This document shows, in pieces, positions 15,218-23,617 of a stretch of 64,000 bases of DNA. The stretch's first letter is position 1. Every line of letters begins with the position of its first letter. The notes beneath the pieces were generated by a model. That model worked only from the letters and a program-made list of their open reading frames with translations. It did no database searches and was not told the origin of the DNA. Made by a program: the position numbers and the translations under genes. Origin of the DNA: Clostridiales bacterium. GTDB lineage: Bacteria > Bacillota > Clostridia > Christensenellales > Borkfalkiaceae. The stretch is taken from positions 62,001 to 126,000 of the forward strand of contig SVIW01000001.1 in the NCBI GenBank assembly GCA_015069295.1, given 5' to 3'.

Positions 15218-17932
15218 ATGAGCGACAACACGAACGTTTTGGACATTGACGAAAGCCTTACCGGCGGCGAAGAACAAAACCAAGGGATTAGCGCCGACCT
15301 TATCCGTGGGCATATCAATACCATCATTTTACGGTGTTTATACGACGGGGACAAATACGGATACGATATTATCAACGAGATTGAAAAGAAAAGCGGCGGA
15401 CTGTATTCGTTAAAACAGCCCACTCTTTACAGCGCTTTAAAAAGGCTGGAAGCGCTTCGGTACGTTACCTCGTACTACGGGGATTATTCGAACGGCGGCA
15501 GAAGAAAATACTTTTCCTTAACCGACCTTGGCAGAGAGGTTACAGAGCAAAATCTTTCCGATTGGGAATATTCGAGAACGATTATCGACAGTCTTATTTC
15601 GGACGGTAACGCACATTACGATTTTTCCTTTATTACGGAAAAACAAAACGAGCTGACCGAATTAAAACGCTCGCTTGCCGCGCGGGAACAGGCGCTTAGC
15701 GAAGAAAAAACCGCCCTTTCCAATCTTAGAAACGAACTGCAAAGAGAACGTTCGTTGCTTTCGGCGCAAAGCTCTTCCCTCTCGTCGCAAAAATCCGACT
15801 TTAACGAGCTTAAAGAAAAGGTCGAGGCGCAAACGCGCGAATTGGACGAAAAACATCTTGCTTTACAAGAAAAACAAGGCGAAATTGATGCAAAAGAATT
15901 AGAACTGCAGGCAAAAGAGCAAGAAATCGGCAACGCAAAAGCCGCTTTGGAAGCAAGCGCGGCGGAAATCGCCGAGTTAAAAACCCGTTTGGAAGAACAG
16001 CAAAAAGCGTTTTCGACTCAAGAAAAAGAATTGAACGATAGCAAACAATGGGCAGCCGAGCAAACGAACGCTTTGGAAAGCGCGGCGCAAGAGGTTTCGC
16101 AACTGCAAAGCCTTTGTGAGCAGCTTAACGCGCAAATGGAAGAATTGCAAGGAAAGGCGGAGAACAGCGAGTTATTAGACGCCACGAAAGCCGAGCTGGA
16201 AGAAAAGAAAGCGATTATCCTTTCCTTGAACAGCGCTTTATCGGCACAAGAAAACACGATTGCCCTCTTAAAGGCAGAAAACGAGGCAAAAGCCACCGAA
16301 TATTATAATAAAAATTTAGAAATTCGCGCACAGCAGGCACAGATGGACTCGCAAAAGGAAAAGTTGGAAAGCGAAAAGCGTGCCCTTGAAGAAAAAGCTG
16401 CCGAATTGGAAAACGCAAAGCTTGCCTTACAAGAGCAGACCGTCGCCCTTTCCGAGCAGGAACGTACGGAGCTTGAAACCCTTCGCGCCACACTGGAAAA
16501 CGAACGAGCAGACTTGCAAAACAAACTGCAAATTTTAGAAGTAGAACGGGATACCCTTCGCGCCGATAACGCGGCTTTGGAAGAAAGCAGATCCGTTTTA
16601 GACGCCGAACGAGGCGAATTGAACGATCTTCGCGCAACCTTGCAAAGCGAACGCGAACAGCTCGATAAAAAGATTTACGAACTCACCCAACAGGAATACG
16701 CATTAGAAGAAAAGCAACGCGCTTTGTCCGATTCGCAAACGACGGCAGACGCTTTGGGGGAAGAAACCAAACGTCAATTGACCGATTTGCAGACTCGCGA
16801 AAGTGAATTGATGAAGAACAACCAAAAATTGCAAGACGAAATTTCCGTTTTGCAACAGCAGCAAAAGGATTTGGCGAACCGTCAAACGATTTATAATCAG
16901 CAGCAGCTCGAATTTATCACTCGTAAAAACGCGCTTGCGGCACAACAGTTTGACTTTGCGGATAAACTTACTTCTTATAATATGCAGGTCAAGCTTTTCA
17001 ATGAAAATCTTGAGAAATTGGAAGCAGACCGCACCGCCCTGCAAGGCGAAAAAGAACGCTATGAAGAACAATCGCGCGAATTTGAGAAATTGAAAGCAGA
17101 CTTCGCCACAGAAAAGGAATCGTTTGAAAAGGAAAAAGAAACCGCCGAAAAAGAACGTATCGAAGCGCAGAAACGCGCAGCCGAGGACGCTTCGGGCTTG
17201 CAATCGCGCATCAACGATTTGCAGGAAAGAGAACGTTTCTTAGCGCAGCGCGAAAGCGAGGTAAACGAACGGGTACGCGAGTTGTACAATCATCAGTATA
17301 CCGCGCAAAACAGCCACCATTACGGCGGTTACGGTTTTGCTCAGCCCACGTCCCCTACCCCGCAAAGACAAGAAATAAACAGCGATTCGCTGTCCGAGCG
17401 CGCACAACGGGAAGGTATCCGTCTGAATGCAACGGGCAATATCCGCGGCAATGCAGATAGAGTCCCCCGCACTTCGTACGACGTCGTTACTACCCCCGCA
17501 AAGGAAAATACAAACGGCACGTATAACGTTGGACTTACGCTTTTCAAATCGGCATTTATTTTAATGTGTATTATGGCGTTTGAAAGTCTTTTCGTTTTCT
17601 TTATCAAAGATTACCTCGGGGTATCCGTTGTTTATCCCGTCGTTGCGTTCACGATTGGGTTTGCTCTTTTCGTAACCTGCGCTATTTTGTACGCTTGCGG
17701 GTATAAACCGAACGCTCGGCGTAAAAAACACCCCTCCTACGTTTGGACGGCGGCGGTCTTCTTCGTTATTGCCGTTATCCTCGTAACGATGGTTGCCGTG
17801 TATTCGCGGGCGGAAATTTCTATCCTTTCGCAACTGCTGGCGTACGTGGGGATCCCTATCCTCTACCTTGTCAATATCCTTCTTTTCGCGGCTTTGTATT
17901 ATACATTCTCGAACCGCACGAACAGTAAATAA
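15218..17932 (+). CDS. PadR-type winged-helix regulator fused to a giant coiled coil and four TM helices
   Basis: The 904-residue protein opens with a PadR winged helix (about residues 25-130: LIRGHINTIILRCLY, YGYDIINEIEKKSGGLYSLKQ, TLYSALKRLEALRYV, GRRKYFSLTDLGRE). Residues about 140-690 are an almost unbroken Glu/Lys/Gln/Ala-rich heptad coiled coil, then a Pro/Ser-rich linker, then four hydrophobic helices (about 770-895) ending with a polar tail NRTNSK. Ordinary PadR proteins are 100-200 residues and soluble. The ATG at 15218 has AGGAGG 6 nt upstream; another ATG at 15188, encoding a near-repeat of the same residues (MSDNT), has none and lies in the inverted repeat. The protein could tether DNA to the membrane or sense envelope state; no function is known to me. 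Confidence 0.88.
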   Translation: MSDNTNVLDIDESLTGGEEQNQGISADLIRGHINTIILRCLYDGDKYGYDIINEIEKKSGGLYSLKQPTLYSALKRLEALRYVTSYYGDYSNGGRRKYFSLTDLGREVTEQNLSDWEYSRTIIDSLISDGNAHYDFSFITEKQNELTELKRSLAAREQALSEEKTALSNLRNELQRERSLLSAQSSSLSSQKSDFNELKEKVEAQTRELDEKHLALQEKQGEIDAKELELQAKEQEIGNAKAALEASAAEIAELKTRLEEQQKAFSTQEKELNDSKQWAAEQTNALESAAQEVSQLQSLCEQLNAQMEELQGKAENSELLDATKAELEEKKAIILSLNSALSAQENTIALLKAENEAKATEYYNKNLEIRAQQAQMDSQKEKLESEKRALEEKAAELENAKLALQEQTVALSEQERTELETLRATLENERADLQNKLQILEVERDTLRADNAALEESRSVLDAERGELNDLRATLQSEREQLDKKIYELTQQEYALEEKQRALSDSQTTADALGEETKRQLTDLQTRESELMKNNQKLQDEISVLQQQQKDLANRQTIYNQQQLEFITRKNALAAQQFDFADKLTSYNMQVKLFNENLEKLEADRTALQGEKERYEEQSREFEKLKADFATEKESFEKEKETAEKERIEAQKRAAEDASGLQSRINDLQERERFLAQRESEVNERVRELYNHQYTAQNSHHYGGYGFAQPTSPTPQRQEINSDSLSERAQREGIRLNATGNIRGNADRVPRTSYDVVTTPAKENTNGTYNVGLTLFKSAFILMCIMAFESLFVFFIKDYLGVSVVYPVVAFTIGFALFVTCAILYACGYKPNARRKKHPSYVWTAAVFFVIAVILVTMVAVYSRAEISILSQLLAYVGIPILYLVNILLFAALYYTFSNRTNSK

Positions 17933-17941
17933 TAAGCACCG

Positions 17942-17975
17942 CAGCCCCGTTTCAAGAAAGAAACGGGGCTGTTTA
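17942..17975 (+). terminator. Intrinsic terminator-like hairpin after the PadR gene
   Basis: A 12-bp perfect stem CAGCCCCGTTTC/GAAACGGGGCTG (17942-17953, 17960-17971) with a 6-nt loop, followed by only three T then A-rich sequence; strong hairpin, weak U tract. Confidence 0.65.
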
Positions 17976-18014
17976 AAAAAAGTTGTATTTTTCCGTGTTT
18001 ACTATAAAAAACGG

Positions 18015-18043
18015 TTGACTAACTTCGTTTTATTTGTTATAAT
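18015..18043 (+). promoter_or_regulatory. Promoter of the tRNA-Val locus
   Basis: TTGACT (18015-18020), 17-bp spacer, TATAAT (18038-18043). Transcription would start near 18050, just before the first tRNA-like copy, and read through both broken copies into tRNA-Val. Confidence 0.8.
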
Positions 18044-18061
18044 AGCAAACGTAAATTGAAC

Positions 18062-18162
18062 GGAGGCGTAGCTTTGATGGTTAGAGCGAACATTAGGTCG
18101 GAGTTCGTGCGTAGCCCTGCGAAGCCTTGATGCGAAGCATCAAAACGCTCTCGCGTCCACCA
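18062..18162 (+). pseudogene. Broken tRNA-Val-like copy 1
   Basis: Begins GGAGGCGTAGC and ends CTCTCGCGTCCACCA like the intact tRNA-Val at 18291, but the 5' half of the anticodon arm is missing, the D-loop is altered (TTTGATGG), and about 31 bp containing the hairpin TTGATGCGAAGCATCAA interrupts the T arm. It cannot fold as a tRNA, yet keeps an encoded CCA end. Confidence 0.75.
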
Positions 18163-18173
18163 CAATTTGATAT

Positions 18174-18273
18174 GGAGGCGTAGCTCAGTTGGTTAGAGCG
18201 AACATTAGGTCGGAGTTCGCGCGAGCCCTGCGAAGCCTTGATGCGAAGCATCAAAACGCTCTCGCGTCCACCA
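18174..18273 (+). pseudogene. Broken tRNA-Val-like copy 2
   Basis: Same architecture as copy 1 and nearly identical to it, but with an intact tRNA-Val D arm (GCTCAGTTGGTTAGAGC). Anticodon stem 5' half deleted and the same 31-bp hairpin insert in the T arm. The two copies and the real gene share promoter and direction. Confidence 0.75.
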
Positions 18274-18290
18274 CACAAATTAAATAACTT

Positions 18291-18360
<70 letters not shown>

Positions 18361-18367
<7 letters not shown>

Positions 18368-18735
18368 CAACAGCACCCTTTGGGGTGCTTTTTGTTGCGG
18401 TGGACGCGAGAGACCGAAGAAACTCCGTATTATCGGAGGGTCGCGCGAACGCCGTCCGCAAACGCAAGCTCCATCTTTCCTCTCAGCTTCTCGGCGGCGT
18501 GAAGCTTTGGCGTAGCCAAAACCCTAGTCCACCACAACAGCACCCTTTGGGGTGCTTTTTTGTTGCGGTGGACGCGAGAGACCGAAGAAACTCCGTATTA
18601 TCGGAGGGTCGCGCGAACGCCGTCCGCAAACGCAAGCTTCGTCTTTCCTCTCAGCTTCTCGGCGGCGTGAAGCTTTGGCGTAGCCAAAACCCTAGTCCAC
18701 CACAACAGCACCCTTTGGGGTGCTTTTTTGTTGCA
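18361..18735. repeat. Tandem 167/168-bp repeat made from the tRNA-Val 3' end
   Basis: Units start at 18361, 18528 and (partial) 18696. Each holds the tRNA 3' end TCCACCA, the terminator, then an inverted copy of the tRNA 3' end (GGTGGACGCGAGAG at 18399-18412 and 18567-18580), a CTCCG/CGGAG hairpin, and a segment ending in the hairpin TTTGGCGTAGCCAAA before the next TCCACCA. The units differ at a few positions only. Confidence 0.85.
18372..18394 (+). terminator. Intrinsic terminator of tRNA-Val (first of three copies)
   Basis: AGCACCC-TTTG-GGGTGCT followed by TTTTT. The same hairpin recurs at about 18539-18562 and 18707-18730 within the tandem repeat, so three terminators stand in a row. Confidence 0.85.
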
Positions 18736-18743
18736 GTTTTTTA

Positions 18744-18781
18744 TAAAAAATTAGGCGCACCACTTTTTGCGATACGCCTAA
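18744..18781 (-). terminator. Terminator of the GGGtGRT operon
   Basis: On the minus strand TTAGGCG ... CGCCTAA (18775-18781 with 18751-18757) is followed by TTTTTTAT, 20 bp after the stop codon at 18802. Confidence 0.8.
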
Positions 18782-18801
18782 ATCTTTTATTTCGTTAAAT
18801 T

Positions 18802-19803
18802 TTACGCTTTCATTGCTTCTTCGATAGCAACTGCGCAAGCAACCGTCATACCAACCATAGGGTTGTTACCAGCGCCGATAAGCCCCATCATTTCTACGTG
18901 CGCGGGAACGGAAGAGCTACCTGCGAACTGCGCGTCGGAGTGCATACGCCCCATCGTATCGGTCATACCGTAGGATGCGGGACCTGCCGCCATATTGTCG
19001 GGGTGCAAGGTTCTGCCCGTACCGCCACCGGAAGCAACGGAGAAGTATTCTACGCCGTTTTCGTTGCACCATTTTTTGTAGGTACCTGCAACGGGGTGCT
19101 GGAATCTCGTGGGGTTGGTGGAGTTACCGGTGATGGAAACGCCAACGTGTTCAAGTTTCATAATAGCAACGCCTTCGGGTACGGAATCCGCGCCGTAGCA
19201 TTTTACGTTTGCGCGAGGACCGTCGGAGAATGCTTTTTCATAAACGACTTCAACCGTTTCAGCCGCATAATCGAACTTCGTTTCAACAAACGTGAAACCG
19301 TTGATACGGGAAATGATATACGCAGCGTCCTTGCCAAGACCGTTCAAAATAACGCGCAAGGGTTGCTTTCTTACTTTGTTAGCATTCAGCGCGATGGAAA
19401 TTGCGCCCTCAGCCGCTGCGAAGGATTCGTGCCCTGCAAGGAAGCAGAAGCATTCCGTTTCATCGGAAAGGAGCTTTGCGCCGAGGTTGCCGTGGCCAAG
19501 ACCTACAAGACGGTTTTGCGCAACGGAGCCGGGGATACAGAACGCCTGCAAACCGATACCGATAGCAGCCGCTGCATCGGAAGCTTTCGTGCAACCTTTC
19601 TTGATAGCGATTGCCGAACCTACGGTGTACGCCCAAACTGCGTTTTCAAAGCAAATCGGCTGACCTGCGCGAACGATTTTGTCGCAGTCTACGCCCTTTG
19701 CCAAACAGATATCTCTACATTCTTCCACGGAAGAAATGCCGTATTCTTTCAAAACTTCATTGATTTTATCAATTCTTCTTTCGTAACCTTCAAATAAAGC
19801 CAT
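18802..19803 (-). CDS. GGGtGRT family protein
   Basis: Member of the GGGtGRT family, named for the motif seen here in SVASGGGTGRTLHPDN. The 333-residue protein has no TM segment and several conserved cysteines and glycine-rich stretches (GAGNNPMVGMTVACA near the C-terminus, KSLSS-free, IGLQAFCIPGSVAQNRLVGLGHGNLG centrally). The family is found in anaerobes and is almost always encoded beside the NifU-like scaffold protein present just upstream here (17-bp gap, GGAGG ribosome site). Its biochemical role is not established; an Fe-S related function is inferred from the partner. Confidence 0.88.
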   Translation of the reverse strand: MALFEGYERRIDKINEVLKEYGISSVEECRDICLAKGVDCDKIVRAGQPICFENAVWAYTVGSAIAIKKGCTKASDAAAAIGIGLQAFCIPGSVAQNRLVGLGHGNLGAKLLSDETECFCFLAGHESFAAAEGAISIALNANKVRKQPLRVILNGLGKDAAYIISRINGFTFVETKFDYAAETVEVVYEKAFSDGPRANVKCYGADSVPEGVAIMKLEHVGVSITGNSTNPTRFQHPVAGTYKKWCNENGVEYFSVASGGGTGRTLHPDNMAAGPASYGMTDTMGRMHSDAQFAGSSSVPAHVEMMGLIGAGNNPMVGMTVACAVAIEEAMKA

Positions 19804-19820
19804 TTTTTCTTCCTCCTTGA

Positions 19821-20531
19821 TTATTCCTTACGAGGGTCGATGAACTTCACCGCGCCCTGTTCCGCAGAGAATCTGCCATAGTGCCCCATCGCTTTTGCAT
19901 ACGCTTCGTTGGGTTCCATACCTTTTTTAATGAAGTCGGTCATTTTGCCGAGGGATACGAATTCGTAACCGATAACTTCGTTGTTCGCGTCAAGCGCAAG
20001 GCGGGTAACGTAGCCTTCTGCCATTTCGAGGTATCTAACCCCTTTTTGAAGGGTCGAATACATCGTACCAACCTGCGAACGGTGTCCTTTACCAAGGTCT
20101 TCAAGCCCTGCCCCGATAACAAGCCCGTCGTCGGAGAATGCAGACTGTGATCTCCCGTATACGATTTGCAAGAACAATTCTCTCATTGCGGTATTGATAG
20201 CGTCGCAAACGAGGTCGGTGTTCAACGCTTCCAAAGGCGTTTTACCGGGAAGGATTTCCGCTGCCATTGCCGCGGAGTGGGTCATACCCGAACAACCGAT
20301 GGTTTCTACCAATGCTTCTTGAATGATACCCTGTTTAATGTTTAAGCTGAGCTTACAAGCACCTTGCTGAGGCGCACACCAACCGATACCGTGGGTGAAA
20401 CCGCTGATATCTTTAATTTCTTTCGCATGAACCCATTTGCCTTCTTCGGGGATAGGCGCGTTTTCATGACGAGCAACGCCTGCGCCTTTTGCAACGCAGT
20501 ACATCTCTTGAACTTCTGACGAAATTGTCAT
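19821..20531 (-). CDS. Iron-sulfur cluster assembly scaffold-like protein (NifU N-terminal type)
   Basis: A 236-residue protein with the cysteine-containing segments expected of NifU-like scaffolds (GIGWCAPQQGACKLSL and ETIGCSGMTHSAAMAAEIL), partner of the GGGtGRT gene. The ATG at 20531 has GGAGG 8 nt upstream and starts MTISSEVQEMYCV; a longer frame to 20600 would start inside the mRNA leader without a ribosome site. Expected to hold or transfer an Fe-S cluster, but the specific client is unknown. Confidence 0.85.
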   Translation of the reverse strand: MTISSEVQEMYCVAKGAGVARHENAPIPEEGKWVHAKEIKDISGFTHGIGWCAPQQGACKLSLNIKQGIIQEALVETIGCSGMTHSAAMAAEILPGKTPLEALNTDLVCDAINTAMRELFLQIVYGRSQSAFSDDGLVIGAGLEDLGKGHRSQVGTMYSTLQKGVRYLEMAEGYVTRLALDANNEVIGYEFVSLGKMTDFIKKGMEPNEAYAKAMGHYGRFSAEQGAVKFIDPRKE

Positions 20532-20620
20532 TATGAATTCCTCCAAAATATTTTTTGCATATTGTAAATTTGGTAAAAAGGCAACGGAAAAATACCGCAA
20601 ATTCCCTTATACCAAATATT

Positions 20621-20649
20621 AGTATATCATATCTTTTTAAAAATTTCAA
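20621..20649 (-). promoter_or_regulatory. Promoter of the scaffold-GGGtGRT operon
   Basis: Minus strand TTGAAA (20644-20649), 17-bp spacer, TATACT (20621-20626), giving a leader of about 80 nt. Confidence 0.75.
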
Positions 20650-20680
20650 CCCCTCGAACGGATTTTTTTACGATTTTTAC

Positions 20681-20710
20681 AAAAAAACGAAGCGTTTTTA
20701 CCGCTCCGTT
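20681..20710 (-). terminator. Terminator at the end of the 19-kb glycan operon
   Basis: Minus strand AACGGAGCG/CGCTTCGTT stem (one G-T pair) followed by seven T, 15 bp after the pgmB stop. Confidence 0.8.
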
Positions 20711-20724
20711 TTTTTACGCCGTCA

Positions 20725-21360
20725 TTATACGATTGCCAAAAGATCCTTTAAGGATTTTATCGGGTAATCCGTCTTTTCGTATTCGGCAGCCTCTCCGATG
20801 CCAACCGCCGTAAAACCGCCCGCTTTTGCCGCGTCAATACCCGCCTTTGCATCCTCAACGACCAAACATTCTTCGGGTTTTAACCCTAAAAATTCCGCCG
20901 CTTTTAAGAATACTTCGGGATCGGGCTTGGATTTCGTGATATTCGTCCCGTCGGAAACGGCGTCAAATAACTCGGTAATCCCCAGTCTTCCCAAAATCGT
21001 CTTGGCGTTTTTGCTGGAAGACCCAATCGAAAGCTTGACCCCAAAGGAACGCAACGCCTTCAACGAATTGACAACCGTTTCGTCCACGTCCTTTTCGCTC
21101 ATAGAAGACAGAGATTTTACGTAATTTTCGTTTTTCTCCGCCGCAAACGCGTTCTTTTCTTCCTGCGAATAGGCAATATTAGAACGTTCGAGTATGATAT
21201 CCAAACTTTCCATACGCGAAACGCCGCGCAAACGGTTGTTGATTTCTTTATCAAAATAAATTCCCAATCTGTCCGCGAGCAGTTTCCAAGCCTGATAATG
21301 CAATTCGTCTGTAAAACAGATAACGCCGTCCAAATCAAATATTGCGCCTTTAAATTTCAT
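20725..21360 (-). CDS. pgmB: Beta-phosphoglucomutase
   Basis: HAD-family phosphomutase converting beta-glucose-1-phosphate to glucose-6-phosphate. The 211-residue protein has the nucleophile motif FDLDGVICFTDELH, the cap-domain substrate loop NRLRGVSRMESLDIIL, the SIGSSSKNA Ser motif and the metal-binding VVEDAKAGIDAAKAGG. Its gene directly follows the GH65 phosphorylase, which produces beta-glucose-1-phosphate, a standard pairing. Start at the ATG 21360, 5 nt after GAGGTG, rather than the GTG two codons upstream. Confidence 0.94.
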   Translation of the reverse strand: MKFKGAIFDLDGVICFTDELHYQAWKLLADRLGIYFDKEINNRLRGVSRMESLDIILERSNIAYSQEEKNAFAAEKNENYVKSLSSMSEKDVDETVVNSLKALRSFGVKLSIGSSSKNAKTILGRLGITELFDAVSDGTNITKSKPDPEVFLKAAEFLGLKPEECLVVEDAKAGIDAAKAGGFTAVGIGEAAEYEKTDYPIKSLKDLLAIV

Positions 21361-21367
21361 AATCACC

Positions 21368-23614
21368 TCAACCCTTTATCTCAAATTCATTGGTAATTTT
21401 TACTTTGTTACCGCCACAAAGCAAGTTGACCGCTTTGCCGCTGACGCGCTTGATCGTTACCACACCCTTTTCCATCGTCAGACAAAGCTTCGTGCCCTGA
21501 TACAAAATATGCGCCGTTACTTTATCAAAGAAAGGCATTACGTTGGGATTGATAGAAAGACCGTTTTCGGAAACCTCCACCCCGAACAAGCCGTAAACGA
21601 CCGCCAAATACCCGCCTGCAAGACAGCCGCTGTGTACGCCCTGCCAACCTACGCCGTGAATATCGTCCACGTCGATTTTTAAAGTATCCATAAAATTCTT
21701 ATAGAAGGAAAGCATACGTCCGTTATGTGCGCACGCAATCGCGTGTACGGGGAAGGTCAGCGAAGAACTGCTTTCGCACATCTGTTCGTAATAGTCCCAA
21801 TTTTGCGCGTAATGCGTTTTATCCACGCCCACGTTCACCATCGTATACAACAACGCGACGTCGGGCTGTTTGATAATCTGGCTCTTATGATATAAGCCGC
21901 TCTTTTTCATCTGGAACTGCTTTAACGTCCCCTTGCCCTGTTCTTCTAAGCCTCTCGACAAGGAGAAATAGCCGTCGAATTGAGGAATCATACCGTTTTC
22001 CAAAACGGGACGGTACAATCTTTCCGCAATATCGGCAAACGCAGCCTTTTCCTCTGCTGAAATTTCGTAAGAGAATTCTTCTACCAACGCAAGGAAACGA
22101 CGGAAAATATACGCTACGCAATAGTTGGTATACGCGTCGTTGTCCACGTAAGGATGGTGCTCGTCCGTGCCCGTTACTTGCAAAATTTCATATCTGCCGT
22201 TACGCTCTACCACCCGACAGCGCCAGTATTTCAGGCACTCGTGAATCATTTCCAAACCGTAGTTTTTCACAAACTCTTTATCGCCCGTATGGTTGTAATA
22301 ATTGATAACACCGTAAGGAATATCCGAATTGATATGTACCTGCATAAACGGATGGCGTACGTACTGCCATACCCGTTCATCCCCCGTAACGGAAGAACAG
22401 AACGCGTACATAGCGCCGTCCATACCGTTTTTCTCCGCATTCTTTTTCGATTGTTTAAGCATCGTATAACGATACATCAAAAGATTTTTCGCCGTCTTGG
22501 GCGCCGTCAAAATAAAGTACGGCAACTGATGGATTTCCGAATCCCACCATACGAACTGGTTATACCGCTCGCCGGTAAGCCCTTTTGCGGAAATGCCGTG
22601 CACGTGGTCGTGCATAGGCGCGGAAATCGCCGTGTGATAGCTTGCAAAACGCAAATATCCGTCCGCCTCGACGTCTCCCTCGATTTTGACGTCCATATTC
22701 GAAAAATAGCCCTTGTACGCCTTTACAGAGGCACTGCGCTGCTCCGTATAGGAAACGGAAAGCGCGTTTGCCGATTCCTTGACCCAATCTGCGACGTTTT
22801 TACCGCTTTCAATATCTCTTTCCGTACCGATAAAGGTGATTTTTTCAAAAGTATATTCTTTCGCGGAATCCAACGCGATTTCCACTCCGACGGAGCCGTT
22901 GTCGGAATATTCGCCGACCACCTTGCCCGCAAAAGCGTGTTTAATCGCATACGCAGCTTTGAAGCAATACTTGTTAACCGCGTGGAATGCGTAATGCAAG
23001 TCTGCGCCGTCTACGGTATAAGCGTCGGTAGCGGTAATAAATTGCCCGCCCGTCTTTACCGCCGTATCAATCCCCGAGCGCACGCAAACGGGTAAGGAGT
23101 GGTTAAGGGGTTTAATCGTAACCTTTTGACAATAAACGTTTTGATTGGCAAAAGACGCGAAACGCTTGAAAATAAACCGAGTCTTATTCCCCTCGTCGTC
23201 CGACCAAACGACGGTGCGTACGTATTCGGCGTTTTCCGTATCCAAATACCGATTCCACGACAAAATTTTTCCCTCCCAAGGATAGAAGGTCTTGCCGCCC
23301 ACGGAAATACGAATTTGTAAAAAATCGGGCATATTCACGCAAGAGTCTTGCTTTTCGAAGGTCTTTAACCCCTCTTCGTTAAGGTAGTATTTTTTCATAT
23401 ATTCGTTATCGGCGAAGGGTTCGCAAACCTCTACGATTTCATCGATATACCCACGCACGAACGCGCCTTGAATCCGCTGCGACGCAAATTCTTCAAAGCT
23501 GCCGCGAACGCCCATATATCCGTTGCCCGTCGTAAATAACGTGGCAAGTAACGGTTCGTCCGCAATATCGTACACGCTTTCGCTTAAAAATTTCTTTTCG
23601 TTTAATCCGTACAT
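21368..23614 (-). CDS. GH65 family disaccharide/glucoside phosphorylase
   Basis: Inverting phosphorylase of glycoside hydrolase family 65 (748 residues): N-terminal beta-sandwich (ATLFTTGNGYMGVRGSFEEF), (alpha/alpha)6 barrel with FVWWDSEIHQLPYF, catalytic acid Glu485 in VTGTDEHHPYVDNDAYTN, and the phosphate-loop region HGVGWQGVHSGCLAGGYLAV. The family uses phosphate to split alpha-glucosides (maltose, trehalose, kojibiose, nigerose, glucosylglycerol and others) into beta-glucose-1-phosphate plus acceptor. The exact substrate cannot be read from sequence; neighbouring glycerophosphodiesterase and phosphatase genes favour an alpha-glucosyl-glycerol compound. No signal peptide, so it is cytoplasmic. 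The ATG is 3 bp after the upstream stop codon. Confidence 0.93.
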   Translation of the reverse strand: MYGLNEKKFLSESVYDIADEPLLATLFTTGNGYMGVRGSFEEFASQRIQGAFVRGYIDEIVEVCEPFADNEYMKKYYLNEEGLKTFEKQDSCVNMPDFLQIRISVGGKTFYPWEGKILSWNRYLDTENAEYVRTVVWSDDEGNKTRFIFKRFASFANQNVYCQKVTIKPLNHSLPVCVRSGIDTAVKTGGQFITATDAYTVDGADLHYAFHAVNKYCFKAAYAIKHAFAGKVVGEYSDNGSVGVEIALDSAKEYTFEKITFIGTERDIESGKNVADWVKESANALSVSYTEQRSASVKAYKGYFSNMDVKIEGDVEADGYLRFASYHTAISAPMHDHVHGISAKGLTGERYNQFVWWDSEIHQLPYFILTAPKTAKNLLMYRYTMLKQSKKNAEKNGMDGAMYAFCSSVTGDERVWQYVRHPFMQVHINSDIPYGVINYYNHTGDKEFVKNYGLEMIHECLKYWRCRVVERNGRYEILQVTGTDEHHPYVDNDAYTNYCVAYIFRRFLALVEEFSYEISAEEKAAFADIAERLYRPVLENGMIPQFDGYFSLSRGLEEQGKGTLKQFQMKKSGLYHKSQIIKQPDVALLYTMVNVGVDKTHYAQNWDYYEQMCESSSSLTFPVHAIACAHNGRMLSFYKNFMDTLKIDVDDIHGVGWQGVHSGCLAGGYLAVVYGLFGVEVSENGLSINPNVMPFFDKVTAHILYQGTKLCLTMEKGVVTIKRVSGKAVNLLCGGNKVKITNEFEIKG

Positions 23615-23617
23615 AGT

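Noticed and set aside
18370..18740. Integrative element attachment site at tRNA-Val
   Set aside because: Direct repeats of the tRNA end exist, but there is no integrase or cargo, and the inverted copies are not explained by site-specific integration.
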